Position numbers and translations under genes: made by a program. DNA of 64,000 nt from positions 930,001 through 994,000 of the forward strand of contig NZ_JBJHZY010000001.1 in NCBI RefSeq assembly GCF_045310525.1, written 5' to 3'. Of the stretch, positions 53,985-62,355 are shown piece by piece (position 1 is the stretch's first letter; every line of letters begins with the position of its first letter). Origin of the DNA: Clostridium_AT radicumherbarum. Its GTDB lineage: Bacteria; Bacillota; Clostridia; Clostridiales; Clostridiaceae. The notes beneath the pieces were generated by a model. It did not search any database, had not been told where the DNA came from, and saw only the letters and a program-made list of their open reading frames with translations.

Positions 53985-54473
53985 ATGCGATTAACAGCAG
54001 AGCTAATAAACCAAGGCTTTTCATTGCAAGATGTAATCATTGATGATTTGGGTAATTACATAGACATTAAAAGAGTTTGCTTTAAAAAATACGTTGATGA
54101 ATATTACGGAGGATGGATAGAGAATATTCAAATTAAAATGAACACTGATGCTTTCAATGATATGATGAAAGAAACGTGTTTTCAGAAGTTATTACTAAAT
54201 AATGTACCTATAGGTTTTTTTGCCTATAATGAACTAGAAGATAAAATTGAAGGCATTTCTATTCAAATGCTTGAAGTATCTCAACGTAAAGGTATAGGTT
54301 CATTTTATTTGCAATATATTACATCACTTTCCAAGAAGGCGAATAAACCTATATACCTAAAAGTATTTAAGTCTAATCCTGCCCAAAATTTATACAAACG
54401 ATTTGGATTTGACAAGTACAGTGAAACAGAGACGCATTATTTAATGAGGTTTAATCCAATGAAAAGTCAATAA
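53985..54473 (+). CDS. GNAT family N-acetyltransferase
   Basis: 162-aa GNAT: acetyl-CoA loop EVSQRKGIGSFYLQ and C-terminal PAQNLYKRFGFDKY. ATG at 53985 follows AGGAGG by 6 nt; the frame opens earlier without a ribosome site. GNAT genes are frequent in integron cassettes and often give drug or toxin resistance. Substrate unknown. Confidence 0.88.
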   Translation: MRLTAELINQGFSLQDVIIDDLGNYIDIKRVCFKKYVDEYYGGWIENIQIKMNTDAFNDMMKETCFQKLLLNNVPIGFFAYNELEDKIEGISIQMLEVSQRKGIGSFYLQYITSLSKKANKPIYLKVFKSNPAQNLYKRFGFDKYSETETHYLMRFNPMKSQ

Positions 54474-54476
54474 TTT

Positions 54477-54570
54477 CAGATAAACAATGAAGTTTTCAAC
54501 AAAATATGAAGTTGAGTTGCTTCGCTGTTTTATTATTAAGTGAACTAAATGAACTCTAATGGGTTAACTT
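54477..54570 (+). other. degenerate attC-like site candidate
   Basis: CAGATAAAC (one extra A) at 54477-54485 and GTTAACTT at 54563-54570 could be decayed R'' and R'. L boxes in register are not found. GTTAACTT complements the CAGATAAC at 56101 in 6 of 8 positions. Weak. Confidence 0.3.
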
Positions 54571-54620
54571 AAAAGTAATAAAATACTGATTTCACTTGAT
54601 AGTTATTTTATTTATTCTCT

Positions 54621-55046
54621 TTATTTCTTAAGTTTAAAATCTAAAACTTTAGACAACATGTCAATATCGCCATTGAATACGAGGCTTAATAACTTATTTT
54701 CATCTTCAAAAATCAGATAACATGGCGGTTCATTTTCGGGAATTAGAATATAGACTTCACTTACAAGTGCATTCAAGGACTTACAGTTTACTTTAACAAG
54801 CGGGTCTAAAGCAATTTTAACAACATAACCATCGTCAGTAATGGGGTCATTTTTATATAACCCTTCTATATTAGTAATCCAACTTGTAATCATGCTTTGA
54901 ATTTGAGGATTTGATTGGACTACTTTCACAACTTTATCTTGTTTTGGGTCAAAAATTTCAATATATTTAAAGTCTTGAGCATTAACGTGTATTGAATTTA
55001 TGGATATAAAGAAAAAGAACAATATGATTGATAATTTTTTAAACAT
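54621..55046 (-). CDS. secreted hypothetical protein, antisense in the array
   Basis: 141-aa protein with a clear signal peptide (FKKLSIILFFFFISINSIHVNAQ, cited as core IILFFFFIS and HVNAQ) and a soluble remainder. ATG at 55046 is chosen after GAGGTGG; it carries its own promoter region to the right. It is the only minus-strand gene in the array. Function unknown. Confidence 0.7.
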   Translation of the reverse strand: MFKKLSIILFFFFISINSIHVNAQDFKYIEIFDPKQDKVVKVVQSNPQIQSMITSWITNIEGLYKNDPITDDGYVVKIALDPLVKVNCKSLNALVSEVYILIPENEPPCYLIFEDENKLLSLVFNGDIDMLSKVLDFKLKK

Positions 55047-55228
55047 ATTGACCACCTCATTATTAATGTTCCCACAACTAACTACAGTTATTTGTGATTA
55101 ATATGTTTAATTAGCAATGTTTTATATTGCATCACCATAGTTTATTATTACGAAATACCAATAAAATAAATATTCCCAACATAGCTATAGGGATTACATA
55201 ATTAAGTGCTATTTAAGGGGGAGATAAT

Positions 55229-55983
55229 ATGTTAATCAAAGATTTTGAAAACTTTATTATTGAAACTTTTACAAAAGAAAAATTAGAGATTGTAAAAGGA
55301 AAAAATGAATATGGTTTTACCAATATCGGAACAAAAGATGTAGTTAAATTGGGATACTGCACTAATTTAACTATTAAGTCTGCACAAGAAGCAGCAAAAA
55401 ATAATGTTGATTTGATAATAACACATCACGATACCTGGGAATGGATGTCTGGAATAAAGGAAGAAGTACTTGAAATTTTAAAACAAAATAACATAACTCA
55501 TTTTTTATTCATGCACCTCTAGATGATGCTGAATTTGGCAACAACAATTCAATATTAAAAAAACTTGGATTTAAGAGTATAGATAAATTCTCAAATGAAG
55601 AAGAAATGTATTGTGGAAGGATAGGAGAAATAGATGAACCTATTGAGCTTGAAAAACTTGTGAATAAAATAGAAATCTTGTTAGAAGAACCAGTACGAAA
55701 ATGGAAAAATAACGAAAGATTAATAAAGAAAATTGGGGTAGTAACAGGCGCAGGTTTTAGTGCTATTGATATAAAAGATGCTGTTAATTTAGGTTGTGAT
55801 GCATATTTTACTGGTGAAAAGATACTTTATACTGTTCAATATGCGCAATATAGTAAGATAAATCTTATAGTTGGCAGTCATACATTTACCGAGATATTTG
55901 GATTGGAAAGCTTAGTTAAAATGTTTAATAAAAAATATCCTATGGTGGAGATTATAAGAATTAAAGAAGAACATATTGAGTAA
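55229..55983 (+). pseudogene. Nif3-like dinuclear metal centre protein, frameshifted
   Basis: The N-terminal part has the Nif3 metal motif THHDTWEW; the frame stops at 55522. The continuation in the previous frame (HAPLDDAEFGNN, GVVTGAGFSAI, DAYFTGE, VGSHTFTEIFG) runs to 55983. Adding one T to the six-T run at 55501-55506 restores a full-length protein of about 251 aa. Frameshift, phase-variable run or sequencing error. GGGGGAG ribosome site. Last gene before attC-like site 5. Confidence 0.85.
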
Positions 55984-56100
55984 GCACTGCGTCTAAAACA
56001 CAAAACAATAAGCTGTTATATTTATTATATTATGAAAGACATAATATGATATTTATGGCGCAAACCTACGCATATAGAACGTAAGAGAGCTCTAAAACAT

Positions 56101-56298
56101 CAGATAACAAAGTTTTGCCATCCGCCTTGGCAGGTGGATTTTTTAATATAGATATGTGTAAATTTATGGTTTATAATCTATATATAGGTTAAAAGTAGGC
56201 AACTAACCAAGGTACATTCCTTCACCGGCGCAAGCGCAGCCAAGGGGTATTTCTTTGGAGTTCGATTCAGGAACGTCGGCAACACTAGACGTTAACTG
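56101..56298 (+). other. attC-like site 5 (long form with internal terminator)
   Basis: 198-bp site: R'' CAGATAAC (56101-56108), spacer AAAGT, L'' TTTGCCA, terminator CCGCC/GGTGG with T tract at 56122-56144, TATAAT at 56172-56177, second hairpin region, L' CGGCAAC (56277-56283), spacer ACTAGAC, R' GTTAACTG (56291-56298). L pairing 5 of 7 in register. Confidence 0.8.
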
Positions 56299-56398
56299 AA
56301 ATCCTTTTATAGTGAGTGCAAATTTAAAGTGATCGTTAAAATAAAGAGATCTGATTCAATTTGGTATATTAATATAAGTTTAAGGGGGGATATGTACA

Positions 56399-56548
56399 AT
56401 GAGTAATACTATGGGCATTTTTGGCGCAATAAGCTCCTTTGCTATTATAGAATCAATGCTCAGAATGTTGACATACATTGCAGTAATTAGCGTTTCGCTT
56501 AAGGCAATTCAAGCATTAAACACATATATAAATAAAAATTCGAGATAG
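56399..56548 (+). CDS. small membrane peptide, 49 aa
   Basis: ATG frame after AGGGGGGATATGTACA. One hydrophobic segment (about residues 7-34) and a basic C-terminus (YINKNSR). First gene of the cassette starting at 56291. Unknown; one-helix peptides like this recur in the array. Confidence 0.55.
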   Translation: MSNTMGIFGAISSFAIIESMLRMLTYIAVISVSLKAIQALNTYINKNSR

Positions 56549-56619
56549 ATTTTGTAGCTACATGATAGTAGATCAGTATGAACAAAAGACTATTTATACA
56601 TAATACAGGAGGATTAGTA

Positions 56620-57090
56620 ATGGATTGTGGATTTCAAAATGGAAATGGATGGTTCCGGTATAGGGCTGCAGCAATAATTATTGAAGATGGGTGTGTACTT
56701 TTCGCGAAAAATGAATTGGATTCATATTATTATTCTATAGGTGGAGGGGTACATTTAGGAGAAAAGGCAGAAGATGCGGTTAAACGAGAAGTATTTGAAG
56801 AAACGGGCGTTTCATATGAAATCGATAGATTAGCATTTATTCATGAGAATTTCTTTGAAGGTTCTGGAACACTAGATGGTTTCAAATGCCATGAAATCGC
56901 ATTTTATTTTCTGATGAAATCAAGAGGTACGAAAGAGTTGAATAGTAATAGTTATACTCTGGGAGTACGGGAATATATGCACTGGCTACCAATTAATAAA
57001 TTAAAGGAATATGTTGCGTATCCAAGTTTTTTTGCGGAGAGGTTACTTAATCTAAATGATACAGTTGAACATATTGTTACTTACGAGTAA
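56620..57090 (+). CDS. NUDIX hydrolase
   Basis: 156-aa NUDIX protein with the box GGVHLGEKAEDAVKREVFEETG (core GEKAEDAVKREVFEETG). The ATG at 56620 is chosen because AGGAGG ends 7 nt before it; the longer frame from 56578 has no ribosome site. Likely cleaves a nucleoside-diphosphate derivative. Confidence 0.88.
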   Translation: MDCGFQNGNGWFRYRAAAIIIEDGCVLFAKNELDSYYYSIGGGVHLGEKAEDAVKREVFEETGVSYEIDRLAFIHENFFEGSGTLDGFKCHEIAFYFLMKSRGTKELNSNSYTLGVREYMHWLPINKLKEYVAYPSFFAERLLNLNDTVEHIVTYE

Positions 57091-57159
57091 TAAATATGTT
57101 TGTAATTTAAAAGTTTATTATTTCACATTTCTCATATATTCTTCATTAAAGAGATTTGG

Positions 57160-57217
57160 GACAATGGTAAATTTAAGCTTAGCGCTGAAGGACGTCGGCA
57201 ATTAGGAACGTCATATG
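57160..57217 (+). other. attC-like right half (degenerate)
   Basis: Only the right side remains: GTCGGCAAT, spacer TAGGAAC and a changed core GTCATATG (57210-57217), aligned with site 5. The preceding TTTGGGA..ATTTAAG resembles the segment before site 4's R''. R'' of the NUDIX cassette is lost. GTCATATG complements CACATTAC at 58855 in 6 of 8 positions. Confidence 0.55.
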
Positions 57218-57335
57218 ACATTTTAAATCTGATAAAGTTTATTTTACGCATTACATTTTCTATTACATAATGAAAAGCCACAATAGAAATTAATTAACAA
57301 CTAACGATTATTTATATACTGTAAGGAGGATTACA

Positions 57336-58094
57336 ATGGATTTTAGAAAAATCTTTGACACCAGGGTTCTCCCCGAAGAGTTTGACAAATGGAGAACCCG
57401 TTATTGTGAAGAGTGTTTCGCCGATGTTATAAAATACGCTAAGCTTGATGCAGACAAAACGGCTCTTGAAATTGGTCCAGGAACAGGACAGGCGACCGAG
57501 CCTATATTAAAGACAGGCTGTTCGTATCTGGCTATTGAACTTGGTGAAAATTTTACAGAGGCTATGAAGAACAGATTCAGTACTTATGATAATTTTCAAA
57601 TTGTTAATGCAGATTTTGAAACATATGATTTTGGGAAAAATCAATTCGATTTGGTTTATTCAGCCGCGACAATCCAGTGGATTCCGGAGGAAATAGGCTT
57701 TCCAAAAGTATATAATCTGTTGAAAAACAATGGAACATTTGCAATGATGTTAACCCGAACAGATTACAAGAGCCATAATGAAGCCTTATATTCAAAGATA
57801 CAGGAGGTATACGCAAAATACTTCCGCCCAGAAACTGAATATACATGTAGCTTAGCCTACGCTAATGTTGAAAACTATGGCTTCGTGGATTTTGAATGCC
57901 GTCATTATCATAAAACAAGGGAATATAGCTCTGATGAATTTATTTCATGGACAATAATACAAGCCCCACATCTCACATTACAAGAGCCTAATAAATCACA
58001 ATTTATCACAGGCATCAAGGATGCTATTTTGAGTTTTGGCGGCAAAATAACGCTTCATGATGACATAGTTTTATATTTGGTAAGAAAGCCATAA
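57336..58094 (+). CDS. class I SAM-dependent methyltransferase
   Basis: 252-aa methyltransferase with motif I LEIGPGTGQAT, motif II-like YLAIELGENF and FDLVYSAATIQWI. Resembles trans-aconitate/SAM methyltransferases of the UbiE-like group. AGGAGG ribosome site. Its 5' flank is similar to that of the second methyltransferase cassette at 61382. Substrate unknown. Confidence 0.88.
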   Translation: MDFRKIFDTRVLPEEFDKWRTRYCEECFADVIKYAKLDADKTALEIGPGTGQATEPILKTGCSYLAIELGENFTEAMKNRFSTYDNFQIVNADFETYDFGKNQFDLVYSAATIQWIPEEIGFPKVYNLLKNNGTFAMMLTRTDYKSHNEALYSKIQEVYAKYFRPETEYTCSLAYANVENYGFVDFECRHYHKTREYSSDEFISWTIIQAPHLTLQEPNKSQFITGIKDAILSFGGKITLHDDIVLYLVRKP

Positions 58095-58252
58095 CCCCGC
58101 AGTATGATTATTGATTTAATTGAGAAGTAATCGGTGAATATTATGATGTAATATATCAGAATGTATAAGGATAATTATATAACAGCTTTCATGAGTGCGG
58201 TTCAGACTTCTTTAGAGTAAAGATTATTTATTTAATGATAGGGGAAATTGTA

Positions 58253-58747
58253 ATGATTATTAGAAAATCAGGGTTTGATGACTTAAATATAATCGTTAAT
58301 ATATTTAAGAACGCAATTAAAACAATGAATGAAAACAATATATACCAATGGGATGAAATATATCCAAATGATGAAATTCTTAAACAAGATGTACTTAAAA
58401 ATCAAATGTATGTCGGAATTAGAGATGATATCATTGTTTCTGTTGTTGTTATTAATAATGAATCTGACCAAGAATACGAAAATGGAAATTGGCAATATGA
58501 TAACACAAAGTTTGCAATAGTACATAGACTATGTGTTAATCCTATTTATCAAAATCAAAGAATAGGGAAAGAAACAATGAGTATGATTGAAAATTTATTG
58601 TTAAAAATGGGAGTACAATCAATTAGATTAGATGCTTTTTCTCAAAATCCATATGCATTGAAAATGTATGAAACTCTTGGATATAAAAAGGTTGGAGAAG
58701 CAAATTGGAGAAAAGGTCTATTTTATTTACTTGAGAAAAAATTATAG
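58253..58747 (+). CDS. GNAT family N-acetyltransferase
   Basis: 164-aa GNAT: LCVNPIYQNQRIGKETMSMIE acetyl-CoA loop (core QNQRIGKETM) and LDAFSQNPYALKMYETLGYKKVG (core NPYALKMYETLGY). ATG 58253 preferred over 58235 because GGGG lies before it. Second gene of the cassette that ends at site 6. Confidence 0.88.
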   Translation: MIIRKSGFDDLNIIVNIFKNAIKTMNENNIYQWDEIYPNDEILKQDVLKNQMYVGIRDDIIVSVVVINNESDQEYENGNWQYDNTKFAIVHRLCVNPIYQNQRIGKETMSMIENLLLKMGVQSIRLDAFSQNPYALKMYETLGYKKVGEANWRKGLFYLLEKKL

Positions 58748-58854
58748 AAGATTAAGGTTAGAAAAATTTCATAATTGATATGCATTCTTATTATTTTACT
58801 GATGTAATGAAGGGTGATAAGCCTACGCATATAGTAAGTAAAGACCTGAAACAG

Positions 58855-59049
58855 CACATTACAAAATTTTGCCGTCCGCCTTGGCAGGTGGATTTTTTTA
58901 TATAGAACAGTGTAAGAATATGGGTTACAATCTATATATAGGTTAAAAATAGATGGCAGCTAAGGCACATTCCTTCATCGGTGCAAGCACGTGGAGAGGT
59001 ATTCCTCTGGGGTCCGGTTCAGGAACGTCGCAACATGAGACGTTAGAAG
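58855..59049 (+). other. attC-like site 6 (long form with internal terminator)
   Basis: 195-bp site: R'' CACATTAC (58855-58862), spacer AAAAT, L'' TTTGCCG, CCGCC/GGTGG terminator with T7, a shared AT-rich stretch, TCCTTCATCGG..GGTCCGGTTCAGGAACG segment (parts only), L' TCGCAAC, spacer ATGAGAC, R' GTTAGAAG (59042-59049). L pairing 4 of 7. Confidence 0.75.
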
Positions 59050-59145
59050 AAAGAATATTTTATTGTAAGTTTATGTTCCGTTACTTTAAAAGTGATAGTG
59101 CGCCTCATTATTTTATAGGAAATTAATAAAAAGGGGGAGAGTTTA

Positions 59146-59262
59146 TTGACTAAAGTATTTATGTTATCAATTATTATGATTTTACCAATTGCAGTTATAA
59201 TTTATTTAATTTATCTTCTAATTAAGGCGTTAAGAATATACATAAAGAAAAATAAGGAGTAA
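59146..59262 (+). CDS. small membrane peptide, 38 aa
   Basis: TTG frame after AAGGGGGAGAG. One long hydrophobic helix (about residues 4-27) and a basic tail (IYIKKNKE). The stop is 5 nt before the next ATG, whose ribosome site AAGGAG lies in the last codons, so the two are coupled. Confidence 0.6.
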   Translation: MTKVFMLSIIMILPIAVIIYLIYLLIKALRIYIKKNKE

Positions 59263-59267
59263 TAGTA

Positions 59268-59582
59268 ATGCTAAAAAGTTATAAAAGGAATTTGCTTGTT
59301 ATTGGTACAGGGGTAATATTAGTATTTACTTGGTTTTGGACTGAGGGTTTTGGAATTTCACCAAGGTATCAATACGGAAACACTATTGAAAAAGCATTGA
59401 ATTTCTGGTATCAACGTGGAACTTCAAATGTAGGACTATCAAAAGTAATATCTATAGTGGATATTAATGATGGCAAAAAAATAGTGTTCTATGAAACTAA
59501 CAAGAATATCGTAATGGCTGGTTTAGTAAGAAAAAAATGGAATAATAAGTGGGTAGTTATTGGGCATGTAAGTTGTTGTTAA
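59268..59582 (+). CDS. hypothetical membrane-anchored protein, 104 aa
   Basis: N-terminal membrane helix (about residues 8-25, LLVIGTGVILVFTWFW) then a small soluble domain ending in a Cys pair (GHVSCC). Unrecognised. Coupled to the preceding one-helix peptide. Confidence 0.65.
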   Translation: MLKSYKRNLLVIGTGVILVFTWFWTEGFGISPRYQYGNTIEKALNFWYQRGTSNVGLSKVISIVDINDGKKIVFYETNKNIVMAGLVRKKWNNKWVVIGHVSCC

Positions 59583-59618
59583 ATTTAGATAATTTATATT
59601 TGGGGAAGGTGTATATAA

Positions 59619-60260
59619 GTGGGGAAATTAAAACTTGTTTGTTTTGACTTGGATGATACTCTGATTAGAGATATACATTCCGTTATGCTGCCATGTATTT
59701 TAAATGGGAAAGAAAAAGAGCACTCTTTCATTCAAGAACAAGAAGAAAAAGGTTTGATTAACTATATATCAGCAGATTATCTTAGAGCAGAGTTACTTTT
59801 AGGTCTTGAGGAACGTAAAATTGCGCAATCATTTTTAAAGATTGCAAAACCTTTAAAAAATATTAAGAATGTAGTTGAAGCATTACATGGACAAAGTATA
59901 AAATGTATTGTTATTACCGTCGGCCCAAAGCAAGTAGCCAAAGTTGTATGTGATATTTGGGGATTTGATAATTATTATGGTAGTGATTACGAAGTAGTTG
60001 ATGGATTATTTACAGGAAAAATTCTTAATTATATTGGAGCTGAACAAAAAATAGAGTGTTTACAAGATTTTTGTAAGAATAACAGTATAAACGCTAATGA
60101 ATGTATTGCTGTTGGAGATGGATCAACAGATATTCCAGTTTTCCAATACTGCGGAAAATCAATTGCTATAAACAGTTCGCCAAAAGTTAAACAAAGTGCA
60201 ATGTATGCAGTTGATACTGAGGATTTATCAGACATCCTCAAATACATATTATGTGCATAA
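59619..60260 (+). CDS. HAD superfamily hydrolase (SerB-like IB group)
   Basis: 213-aa HAD phosphatase: motif I FDLDDTLIRD with both Asp, motif II IVITVG, motif III Lys region and motif IV GDGSTDIPVF. Closest in layout to phosphoserine phosphatase-like HAD-IB enzymes. GTG start after GGGGAAGG. Substrate unknown. Confidence 0.88.
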   Translation: MGKLKLVCFDLDDTLIRDIHSVMLPCILNGKEKEHSFIQEQEEKGLINYISADYLRAELLLGLEERKIAQSFLKIAKPLKNIKNVVEALHGQSIKCIVITVGPKQVAKVVCDIWGFDNYYGSDYEVVDGLFTGKILNYIGAEQKIECLQDFCKNNSINANECIAVGDGSTDIPVFQYCGKSIAINSSPKVKQSAMYAVDTEDLSDILKYILCA

Positions 60261-60274
60261 TAGAAAACAAATTA

Positions 60275-60345
60275 CTTTACAATTTTCATTCACCAAGCCA
60301 AGTCTGGCTAAGTATCTCGGTGTCGGCAATTAGAAACGTTAGAGG
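60275..60345 (+). other. short, degenerate attC-like site 7
   Basis: Right side clear: L' CGGCAAT (60324-60330), spacer TAGAAAC, R' GTTAGAGG (60338-60345). Left side weak: CTTTACAA, TTTTC, ATTCACC. Inner stems CACC/GGTG and AGCCA/TGGCT fold the 71-bp site. Confidence 0.5.
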
Positions 60346-60459
60346 AAATGATATATTCATGAAAGTTATAGACCGCTTAAAGTATTTTATTAGAATGACT
60401 ATTTTGATAGATACTTTGAGTAGATAATTTTCAATTTATTATGGAATAAGAGGATTAAA

Positions 60460-61269
60460 ATGCAAAAGAAATTATTAAGTCAAAGACATCCAATATTTTA
60501 TTTTCTAGCGGTTTGGTATAGACGTATAATTAGATACAAGCAGTGGTATTTTAGTTCTATCAAGTTTGCAAAGTTGAGTAATTTTAACAAACTGCCATAT
60601 AGAGTTAAAAAACATCAATCAGTTTTAATCAGAAAATTAGGGGATAGCGATGTGCAACTACAGCTTAATAAGGTTAAGAACTTAAAGATAGCTATAAAGA
60701 AGATAGATGGAATTATCATCAGACCAGGAGAAGTTTTTTCATTTTGCAAAACGGTGGGGCTTCCTACAAAATTTAAAGGATATCTTCCAGGAATGGAGCT
60801 TTGTTTTGGTGAAGCAAGACCAGGAATTGGAGGTGGATTGTGCCAAATTGCAAATCTTTTAAATTGGCTTGTAATGCATAGCCCACTTACTGTAATAGAG
60901 AGGCATCACCACAGCTTTGACCCATTTCCAGATGACGGAAGGGTACTTCCCTTTGGTAGTGGTGCTACAATATTTTATAACTATGGAGATTTTCAGGTGA
61001 AAAATAATACAAGCTATACTTTTCAAATAAATCTTTGGATAACTGAAAAATGTTTAGAAGGGGAAATTAGGATAAATGAAAAACTTAACTTTGGATATCA
61101 TGTGTTTGAGAAGAACCACAAATTTTTAAAAATTGAAGATAATTATTATAGGCAAAATGAAATCTGGCGAAATAAGATAGCTAAGTTTGAAGGTGGTAGG
61201 ATTTTAGATACTGAGCTTGTCACTAAAAACTTTGCTTTAGTAAAGTATATTCCTAAAGAATTCAAATAG
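60460..61269 (+). CDS. VanW family protein
   Basis: 269-aa VanW-like protein: basic N-terminus without a clear signal peptide, then the family core IIRPGEVFSFCKTVG, GGGLCQIANLLNW, RHHHSFDPFPDDGR and FGSGATIFYNYGD. VanW occurs in vancomycin-resistance clusters with undefined function. AGAGG ribosome site. Sole gene of its cassette. Confidence 0.9.
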   Translation: MQKKLLSQRHPIFYFLAVWYRRIIRYKQWYFSSIKFAKLSNFNKLPYRVKKHQSVLIRKLGDSDVQLQLNKVKNLKIAIKKIDGIIIRPGEVFSFCKTVGLPTKFKGYLPGMELCFGEARPGIGGGLCQIANLLNWLVMHSPLTVIERHHHSFDPFPDDGRVLPFGSGATIFYNYGDFQVKNNTSYTFQINLWITEKCLEGEIRINEKLNFGYHVFEKNHKFLKIEDNYYRQNEIWRNKIAKFEGGRILDTELVTKNFALVKYIPKEFK

Positions 61270-61299
61270 AAATAGTGTTTATATTTATGGAGTTAGTTC

Positions 61300-61389
61300 A
61301 GAACTATTTAATGATGGGGCACAAGCGTAGCTAAGTGGTATTCCTCAGAGATCCGGTTCATAAACGTCGGCGGCACGAGAATTTATATG
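61300..61389 (+). other. attC-like right half (degenerate)
   Basis: ACAAGCGTAGC..GGTATTCCTC..ATCCGGTTCA..ACGTCGGCGGC aligns with the right half of sites 2, 5 and 6; spacer ACGAGAA and core TTTATATG (61382-61389). R'' of the VanW cassette is not found. Confidence 0.5.
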
Positions 61390-61508
61390 AAATTTTAGAT
61401 ATAAGGAAGTCCATGTTTACGCATTTAGTGATTTTTGCATATAAACAATATATTGTAATTGTAAATATGGAGAACTAAAGATACTTTATTTATTCGGAGG
61501 TTATATAA

Positions 61509-62123
61509 ATGGATTCAAACATAGTGAAATTTAATTTAAAGAAATATTATGATCAAGAAGCTGAACTAAGAAATTTATCTGAAAAAGAAGAATGGAAGAA
61601 GAATCAAAGAATTCGATTTTACAATTACATAAAATCAGAAAACAAAAGCTCTTTATTAGAAATAGGGGCTGGTACGGGAAATGATAGTCAATTCTTTATG
61701 GATTGTAGCTTAAGTGTTGTAGCGGTTGATTTATCAAGTGAAATGGTTAAATTGTGTAAAGAAAAAAATATAGAATCATATGAACTGGATTTTTATAATA
61801 TCTCAAATTTAAATAAAAAATTTGATTGTATATGGTCTATGAATAGTCTTTTGCATGTGCCTAAAACTGAGTTACCGCATGTTTTGAATGAAATCAACTT
61901 GGTACTTAGCGAAAAAGGATTATTCTATATGGGTGTATATGGTGGTGTGGATACTGAAAGTGATTTTATAAACGAAGTAACCAATACTCCACGCTTTTTT
62001 TCATATTACTCTGAAAGTAAGATTAAAGAATTGTTAAGTAATGTTTTCGATATAATTGAGTTTGAACAGATTAATGTTGGAAGGAATACCGATTTCCAAG
62101 CCATAATTATGAGGAAGAAATAA
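61509..62123 (+). CDS. class I SAM-dependent methyltransferase
   Basis: 204-aa methyltransferase: motif I LLEIGAGTGNDS, VVAVDLSSEMVKLC, FDCIWSMNSLLHVP. No relation beyond the fold to the other array methyltransferase. GGAGG ribosome site 10 nt before ATG. Last gene of the array; its 3' flank (62176-62252) is nearly the same as that before site 5 (56015-56100). Confidence 0.88.
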   Translation: MDSNIVKFNLKKYYDQEAELRNLSEKEEWKKNQRIRFYNYIKSENKSSLLEIGAGTGNDSQFFMDCSLSVVAVDLSSEMVKLCKEKNIESYELDFYNISNLNKKFDCIWSMNSLLHVPKTELPHVLNEINLVLSEKGLFYMGVYGGVDTESDFINEVTNTPRFFSYYSESKIKELLSNVFDIIEFEQINVGRNTDFQAIIMRKK

Positions 62124-62252
62124 TTTTTAATACGTAACAGTATAAGAATGATATAAAAGGGCTTACTTCATATTCTTCTTATATTATGAAAGATATAATA
62201 TGACATATATGTGGCAAATCTACGTATATAGATAGTATAAGTTCTAAAACAT

Positions 62253-62340
62253 CACATAACAATATTTTACCACCTTGAAGGTGGATTTTTTTATATGGAT
62301 GTGTGTAAATTTATGGTTTATAATCTATATATAGGTTAAA
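62253..62340 (+). other. attC-like left half with terminator, right end of the array
   Basis: R'' CACATAAC (62253-62260), spacer AATAT, L'' TTTACCA, perfect terminator stem CCACC/GGTGG plus T7 (62270-62292), then the shared AT-rich stretch with TATAAT near 62319. The right half is absent; luxE starts 16 nt later. The TATAAT may now serve luxE. Confidence 0.6.
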
Positions 62341-62355
62341 GTAGGGGGGATCACA

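Larger units (their letters stand above)
48786..62340 (+). mobile_element. integron-like gene cassette array without integrase (CALIN-like)
   Basis: Nearly all genes point the same way, are short and unrelated, and are divided by attC-like sites at 49720, 50674, 51646, 53204, 56101, 58855 and degenerate ones at 54477, 57160, 60275, 61300 and 62253. The GTT box starting a cassette complements the AAC box ending it: 48786/49720 8 of 8, 50863/51646 8 of 8, 51797/53204 8 of 8, 49825/50674 7 of 8. Within sites 2-4 the two boxes differ at three positions. No tyrosine recombinase gene lies in the window. The left end is a GTTATCTG box, the right end a half site just before luxE. Confidence 0.8.

Noticed and set aside
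54477..54570. Fully functional attC site after the GNAT gene
   Set aside because: Only rough core boxes are seen and L boxes are not in register; kept only as a weak candidate.
48786..62340. Array spacers considered as insertion sequence ends or MITEs
   Set aside because: No transposase, no terminal inverted repeats with target duplications; the box complementarity spans whole cassettes and fits attC better.
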